Shown: positions 14,993 through 17,686 of the stretch, piece after piece
Layout: each line of letters begins with the position of its first letter
Numbering within the stretch: position 1 is the stretch's first letter
Source: JAAZMA01 sp964564325
Lineage (GTDB): Bacteria; Bacillota; Clostridia; Tissierellales; Tepidimicrobiaceae
Assembly (NCBI GenBank): GCA_964564325.1
Contig: CAZMBD010000048.1
Span: 1 to 17,686 of the forward strand
Reading direction: 5' to 3'
Length of the DNA stretch: 17,686 bases
The notes under the pieces: model-generated
Database searches by the model: none
What the model was told of the DNA's origin: nothing
Seen by the model: only the letters and a program-made list of their open reading frames with translations
Translations under genes and position numbers: made by a program

Positions 14993-15022
14993 AAAAAAAC
15001 CCACCTCAATCAAAGGCAGGTT
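14993..15022 (-). terminator. Terminator of the uracil permease gene
   Basis: On the minus strand AACCTGCC-TTTGATTGA-GGTGGGTT (8 bp with two G-U pairs), followed by a run of seven Us, about 10 bp after the permease stop. The remainder of 14873-15032 contains the upstream region of the XRE gene, where I see no clear promoter match. Confidence 0.88.
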
Positions 15023-15032
15023 CCCCTAAATC

Positions 15033-16277
15033 TTATTCTCTATTTAATATTGCATTCAATACTATTCCCACTATAGCTGCTAAGCTTAAGCCAGATATTT
15101 TAACTGTTTCATTTACTGGAATTCCTATTACTATGCCATATTTTTTCTCTATTATTCCACTACCTAACCCTATTAATAATATACTTCCCATAATAATTAT
15201 ATTTTTTAAGTTGAACTTTACTTCATTTGTTTTTATGGTTTTTACACCTATTAGGGAAATCATACTAAATAACATTAGACTTATACCACCCATTACTGGA
15301 GTTGGGATGGTAGTTAATACTGTACCTACTTTAGATACAAAACCTAGGGCTACGGCAAATACTGCTGCAAGTCTTAGTATAGATGGATCGTAGTTTTTAG
15401 TTATAGCTAATACTCCTGTATTTTCTCCATAAGTTGTATTGGCAGGTCCACCTAAAAATGCTGCTACAGTAGTGGCTAATCCATCTCCTAATAATGTTCT
15501 ATTTAATCCTGGATCTTCTACAAAGTTTTTCCCTACTACTTGTCCATTAGTAGTTATGTCTCCTAAATGCTCCATAAATACTGCTAATACCACTGGTGCT
15601 ATAATTGCAATGGCTCCTATATCAAATTTAGGTAATCTAAAGGCTGGTACTGCCAATATTGGAGCTTCTTTTATTATTGCTGTATCTACTATACCCATTC
15701 TTAAAGATATTAAATAACCTACTATAACTCCTGTTAAAATGGATAATTGTTTGAAAAATCCTTTGGCCTTAAAATTTACCAGTAGTGTTACTCCTAGTGT
15801 AATTGCAGCTATCCATAGATTTTCACTAGCCATTCCAAAAGCTGTAGGTATTAAATTCATTCCTATTACTATGATCATTGGTCCTATTACTTGGGGTGAA
15901 AGATATTTTTGAATTTTTTCTACTCCTACCTTTTTAATGATAAAGGAGAAAATTACATATATTAAACCTGCTACAACCATTCCACCTTGAGCATAAGCCA
16001 AATCTCCATTATACATTTCTTTTACTGTTAAAATTACAGGTATAAATGCAAAAGATGAGCCTAAAAAAACTGGAACTTTACCCTTAGTACATAAATGAAA
16101 TATTAATGTGCCAAGTCCAGCTGTAAATAGTGCCACTGAAGGGTCAAATCCTGTTAGTATAGGTACTAAAACTGTAGCGCCAAACATGGCAATTAAATGT
16201 TGAAGTGCTAATATACTCTTTTTTGAACCTTCCACTAATTTTGTTTCTGTCTTATTTTCCATAATATTTTCAGTCAT
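15033..16277 (-). CDS. uraA: Uracil permease (NCS2 family, UraA/PyrP)
   Basis: Uracil:H+ symporter in the cell membrane, feeding pyrimidine salvage. The 414-aa protein has about 14 hydrophobic segments, as in the 7+7 NCS2 fold. Substrate-site motifs are intact: 'GSSFAFIPV' (about 73-81), 'E236-HLGD' and 'NTTYG-E285-NTGV'. These two Glu residues correspond by motif to the uracil-binding Glu residues of E. coli UraA. The N-terminus 'ALQHLIAMFGATVLVPILTG' is also typical. The ATG follows AGGAGG with a 7-base U-tract. It is a single-gene unit with its own promoter, a leader carrying two PyrR-binding hairpins, and a terminator, so expression should fall when uridine nucleotides are plentiful. The name pyrP would be equally apt. 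Confidence 0.96.
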   Translation of the reverse strand: MTENIMENKTETKLVEGSKKSILALQHLIAMFGATVLVPILTGFDPSVALFTAGLGTLIFHLCTKGKVPVFLGSSFAFIPVILTVKEMYNGDLAYAQGGMVVAGLIYVIFSFIIKKVGVEKIQKYLSPQVIGPMIIVIGMNLIPTAFGMASENLWIAAITLGVTLLVNFKAKGFFKQLSILTGVIVGYLISLRMGIVDTAIIKEAPILAVPAFRLPKFDIGAIAIIAPVVLAVFMEHLGDITTNGQVVGKNFVEDPGLNRTLLGDGLATTVAAFLGGPANTTYGENTGVLAITKNYDPSILRLAAVFAVALGFVSKVGTVLTTIPTPVMGGISLMLFSMISLIGVKTIKTNEVKFNLKNIIIMGSILLIGLGSGIIEKKYGIVIGIPVNETVKISGLSLAAIVGIVLNAILNRE

Positions 16278-16278
16278 A

Positions 16279-16349
16279 AAAAAACCTCCTTTTTTTTAGT
16301 TTAAGGAGATTATTAGTCTCCTTTTCAGTCTCTCTGGACTGATTTAAAG
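16279..16349 (-). promoter_or_regulatory. Second PyrR-binding hairpin with Shine-Dalgarno/terminator switch
   Basis: On the minus strand CAGTC-CAGAGA-GACTG (16326-16341) is a PyrR-loop hairpin with a lower CCTTT/AAAGG stem and an AAAT bulge. Its AAAGG overlaps AAGGAGA (16317-16323), which alternatively pairs perfectly with TCTCCTT (16303-16309). TCTCCTT can instead pair with the AAGGAGG Shine-Dalgarno (16285-16291). That last hairpin is followed by seven Us, so it could block translation, terminate transcription, or both. PyrR binding would favour the OFF form. Confidence 0.72.
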
Positions 16350-16365
16350 GCAAGATTTAAGATAT

Positions 16366-16397
16366 AAAAAAACTTCTTACAGGCAGCAAGAAGTTTT
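16366..16397 (-). terminator. Attenuator terminator in the uraA leader
   Basis: On the minus strand AAAACTTCTT-GCTGCCTGT-AAGAAGTTTT forms a 10-bp stem followed by more Us. Its loop and left arm contain CTTGCTGCC (16382-16390), which can pair with GGCTGGCAAG (16430-16439), the 3' part of the first PyrR hairpin. Free leader would form this antiterminator; PyrR-bound leader would leave the terminator free. Confidence 0.85.
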
Positions 16398-16428
16398 AAG
16401 CACAATAATAGTTTATTAATTTCCACAA

Positions 16429-16458
16429 TCTTGCCAGCCTCTCTGGACTGATTTAAAG
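16429..16458 (-). promoter_or_regulatory. First PyrR-binding hairpin (anti-antiterminator) of uraA
   Basis: On the minus strand CAGTC-CAGAGA-GGCTG (16435-16450), with the bulge AAAT and a lower CTT/AAG stem, matches the known PyrR RNA site (AGUCCAGAGAGGCU followed by GCAAG). With UMP or UTP bound, PyrR would stabilise it and cause termination at 16366-16397. Confidence 0.92.
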
Positions 16459-16479
16459 ATTCTTTTTATTTTCTTAAAT

Positions 16480-16508
16480 AGTATAGCACTATAATTTAAT
16501 TTATGCAA
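16480..16508 (-). promoter_or_regulatory. Promoter of the uraA leader
   Basis: TTGCAT (16503-16508), a 17-bp spacer, then an extended -10, TGC-TATACT (16480-16485). Transcription would start near 16473, leaving a leader of nearly 200 nt. Between the phosphatase stop (16554) and this promoter I see no strong terminator, only a weak AAAGA/TCTTT stem. Confidence 0.78.
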
Positions 16509-16553
16509 GATTAATTTTTATCATATATTATTTTTTTATAGAAAGAACCGTCT

Positions 16554-17339
16554 TTAGTACATCTTAACCTTTAAGAAATTAAAAAAGCTATTTTTTTTAA
16601 TATATTCTATTGGTGCATTAGGATGAATCTCTCTATCCTCTATTACCTTAGATGGATTTGTACAGGTAATTTGTTCAAAGGTTTCATCATCTACCAGATC
16701 CTTCAATATATTTAAACTATTATTAACTCTAGGAGATCTTTCATATTTAGAGTGTGCATCAGTACCTACAAAATGAATCATATTATGTTTTAAAAGTATC
16801 TCTACTGTAGTCTTTATCTCATCACCATATCTACCCTCTAAACTAGGTAGATTCAACTGAGCTAATGCCCCTTTATTTATTAAATTATATAATATATTAG
16901 GATCATCTATTATCTTTTTATTCCTTTCTGGATGAGCAATTATGGGTACATAATCTTTTAGAAGTAATTTATATATTAAATCCTCTACAAAAATAGGCAT
17001 ATCAAACATGGGAAACTCTAAAAGTATATATCTTGAGTCATTTAAAGTAGCCACATTCTTCTCTTCTAAAAATTTAAATATCTCATTAGTAGCATATATT
17101 TCATTGCCCATATATATTTCAATGTCCAATCCCTCTTGGTAAAGAACTTCCCTAAGTCTTTCCAAAACTATCATATTTTGTTCTTTAGAATTATTTTTAT
17201 ATCCTTCAATATAATGAGGAGTAGCTATGACTTTTTTTATTCCATTGTCCAAATATATTTTAACCATATCTACGGATTCTTCTATGCACCTGGCTCCATC
17301 ATCTACATTAGGTAATATATGACTATGGATATCAATCAT
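16554..17339 (-). CDS. PHP-domain protein-tyrosine phosphatase (CpsB/YwqE/CapC type)
   Basis: Manganese-dependent phosphatase that removes phosphate from the bacterial tyrosine kinase controlling capsule or exopolysaccharide chain length. The 261-aa protein shows the PHP metal ligands: H5-S-H7 and D14 in 'DIHSHILPNVDDGA', H42 in 'ATPHYIEG', E80 in 'YMGNE', H136 and R139 in 'AHPERN', and D194/H196 in 'GTDAHSK'. The length is typical (about 255). It starts 27 bp after the kinase gene in the same direction, the standard kinase-phosphatase order. No glycosyltransferase gene follows; the next gene is uraA with its own promoter, so this operon seems to end here. Confidence 0.92.
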   Translation of the reverse strand: MIDIHSHILPNVDDGARCIEESVDMVKIYLDNGIKKVIATPHYIEGYKNNSKEQNMIVLERLREVLYQEGLDIEIYMGNEIYATNEIFKFLEEKNVATLNDSRYILLEFPMFDMPIFVEDLIYKLLLKDYVPIIAHPERNKKIIDDPNILYNLINKGALAQLNLPSLEGRYGDEIKTTVEILLKHNMIHFVGTDAHSKYERSPRVNNSLNILKDLVDDETFEQITCTNPSKVIEDREIHPNAPIEYIKKNSFFNFLKVKMY

Positions 17340-17365
17340 TTTGCTTTTTTACCCCTTTTACCACT

Positions 17366-17686
17366 TTAATAATAAGAACTACCATAATATTCACTATAGT
17401 AATACTTGTAATACCCATTATCATCTATAGGTACCTTGTTCAGCACTATACCTAAAATATTGGCATTTACTCTATTCAGTAAATCTTTAGCTCTTTTGGC
17501 AGCATTAATATCTGTCTCCCCAACGGCACATACTAAAATAGTTCCATCTACAATAGTAGATAATATAGCACTATCCGTTACCAAACCTATAGGGGGAGAA
17601 TCTAATATCACCATATCATATTTCTCAATCATACTTTCTATAAAAAACTTCATTTTATTTGAACCCAAAAGCTCCGCTGGATTAGG
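17366..17686 (-). CDS. BY-kinase (CpsD/CapB/YwqD type), C-terminal part, start beyond the window
   Basis: The open frame continues through the right edge. The 106 visible residues begin 'PNPAELLGSNKM', a standard block between the Walker A and B regions of CpsD-like kinases. The Walker B strand 'MVILDSPP' follows, then 'VTDSAILSTIVDGTILVC' and 'NILGIVLNKVP'. The C-terminus is a cluster of tyrosines (YYKYYYSEYYGSSYY), the autophosphorylation tail that the adjacent phosphatase acts on. The Walker A motif lies outside the window. The protein works at the membrane with a Wzz-like adaptor, probably encoded upstream. Confidence 0.93.
   Translation of the reverse strand, partial: PNPAELLGSNKMKFFIESMIEKYDMVILDSPPIGLVTDSAILSTIVDGTILVCAVGETDINAAKRAKDLLNRVNANILGIVLNKVPIDDNGYYKYYYSEYYGSSYY

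Noticed and set aside
16303..16323. AAGGAGA/TCTCCTT hairpin in the uraA leader as a terminator
   Set aside because: It is followed by AAACTAAAA, not by Us; it fits better as the antiterminator or anti-sequestor form of the second switch.
16279..16458. Purine or other metabolite riboswitch before the NCS2 permease
   Set aside because: The conserved purine-aptamer loops are absent, while the CAGAGAGGCU loop with bulged stem is the PyrR site and the permease motifs indicate uracil.

Overview
The window is AT-rich DNA from a low-GC Gram-positive, most likely an anaerobic member of the Clostridia. A Tissierella- or Sporanaerobacter-like relative is a guess from gene content, not shown. The evidence is strong AGGAGG ribosome-binding sites, a T-box leader on ileS, a PyrR-type leader on a uracil permease, a eukaryote-like (type 2) isoleucyl-tRNA synthetase, an M3 oligopeptidase, and a tyrosine-kinase/PHP-phosphatase pair of the Gram-positive exopolysaccharide type. 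Most genes are on the minus strand. Only the nitroreductase and a secreted stalk-domain protein are on the plus strand.

Layout. Positions 1-82 hold the 5' end of a secreted protein leaving the window. Positions 146-1095 hold a RAYT (REP-associated tyrosine transposase) gene bracketed by related palindromes; a fourth palindrome lies at 3907-3941 between the convergent nitroreductase and ileS. A small membrane protein and an M3 oligopeptidase (1092-2999) form a short minus-strand unit, divergent from the nitroreductase (3156-3899). ileS (3940-7056) has a complete T-box leader (about 7072-7310). Upstream of it is a tight three-gene operon, transcribed BaiN/HI0933-type flavoprotein, then SAF-domain homoserine-dehydrogenase-like oxidoreductase, then lipoate-protein ligase (10892 to 7371). 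It runs toward the T-box leader with no separate terminator visible.

A secreted DUF4163/DUF3298/stalk-domain protein (11142-12680) follows a promoter with three TGTAA direct repeats spaced exactly 11 bp, as expected for an OmpR/PhoP-family response regulator. It converges on a radical SAM gene (12904-13773). Between that gene and an XRE regulator with unusual 'LAPFL' repeats (14093-14854) lies an independent transcription unit for a structured RNA of about 220 nt, with a near-perfect sigma-A promoter and a strong terminator.

The uracil permease gene (15033-16277) has a leader with two PyrR-binding hairpins in tandem. The first precedes a normal terminator. The second is placed to control a hairpin that is both terminator-like and able to hide the Shine-Dalgarno sequence. 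The right end holds a PHP-domain phosphatase (CpsB/YwqE type) and the C-terminus of its tyrosine kinase, the end of an exopolysaccharide-regulation operon.

The most interesting items are the double PyrR switch, the unassigned structured RNA, the RAYT with its palindromes, and the 11-bp-phased operator. No tRNA, rRNA, CRISPR array, prophage or classical insertion sequence was seen.
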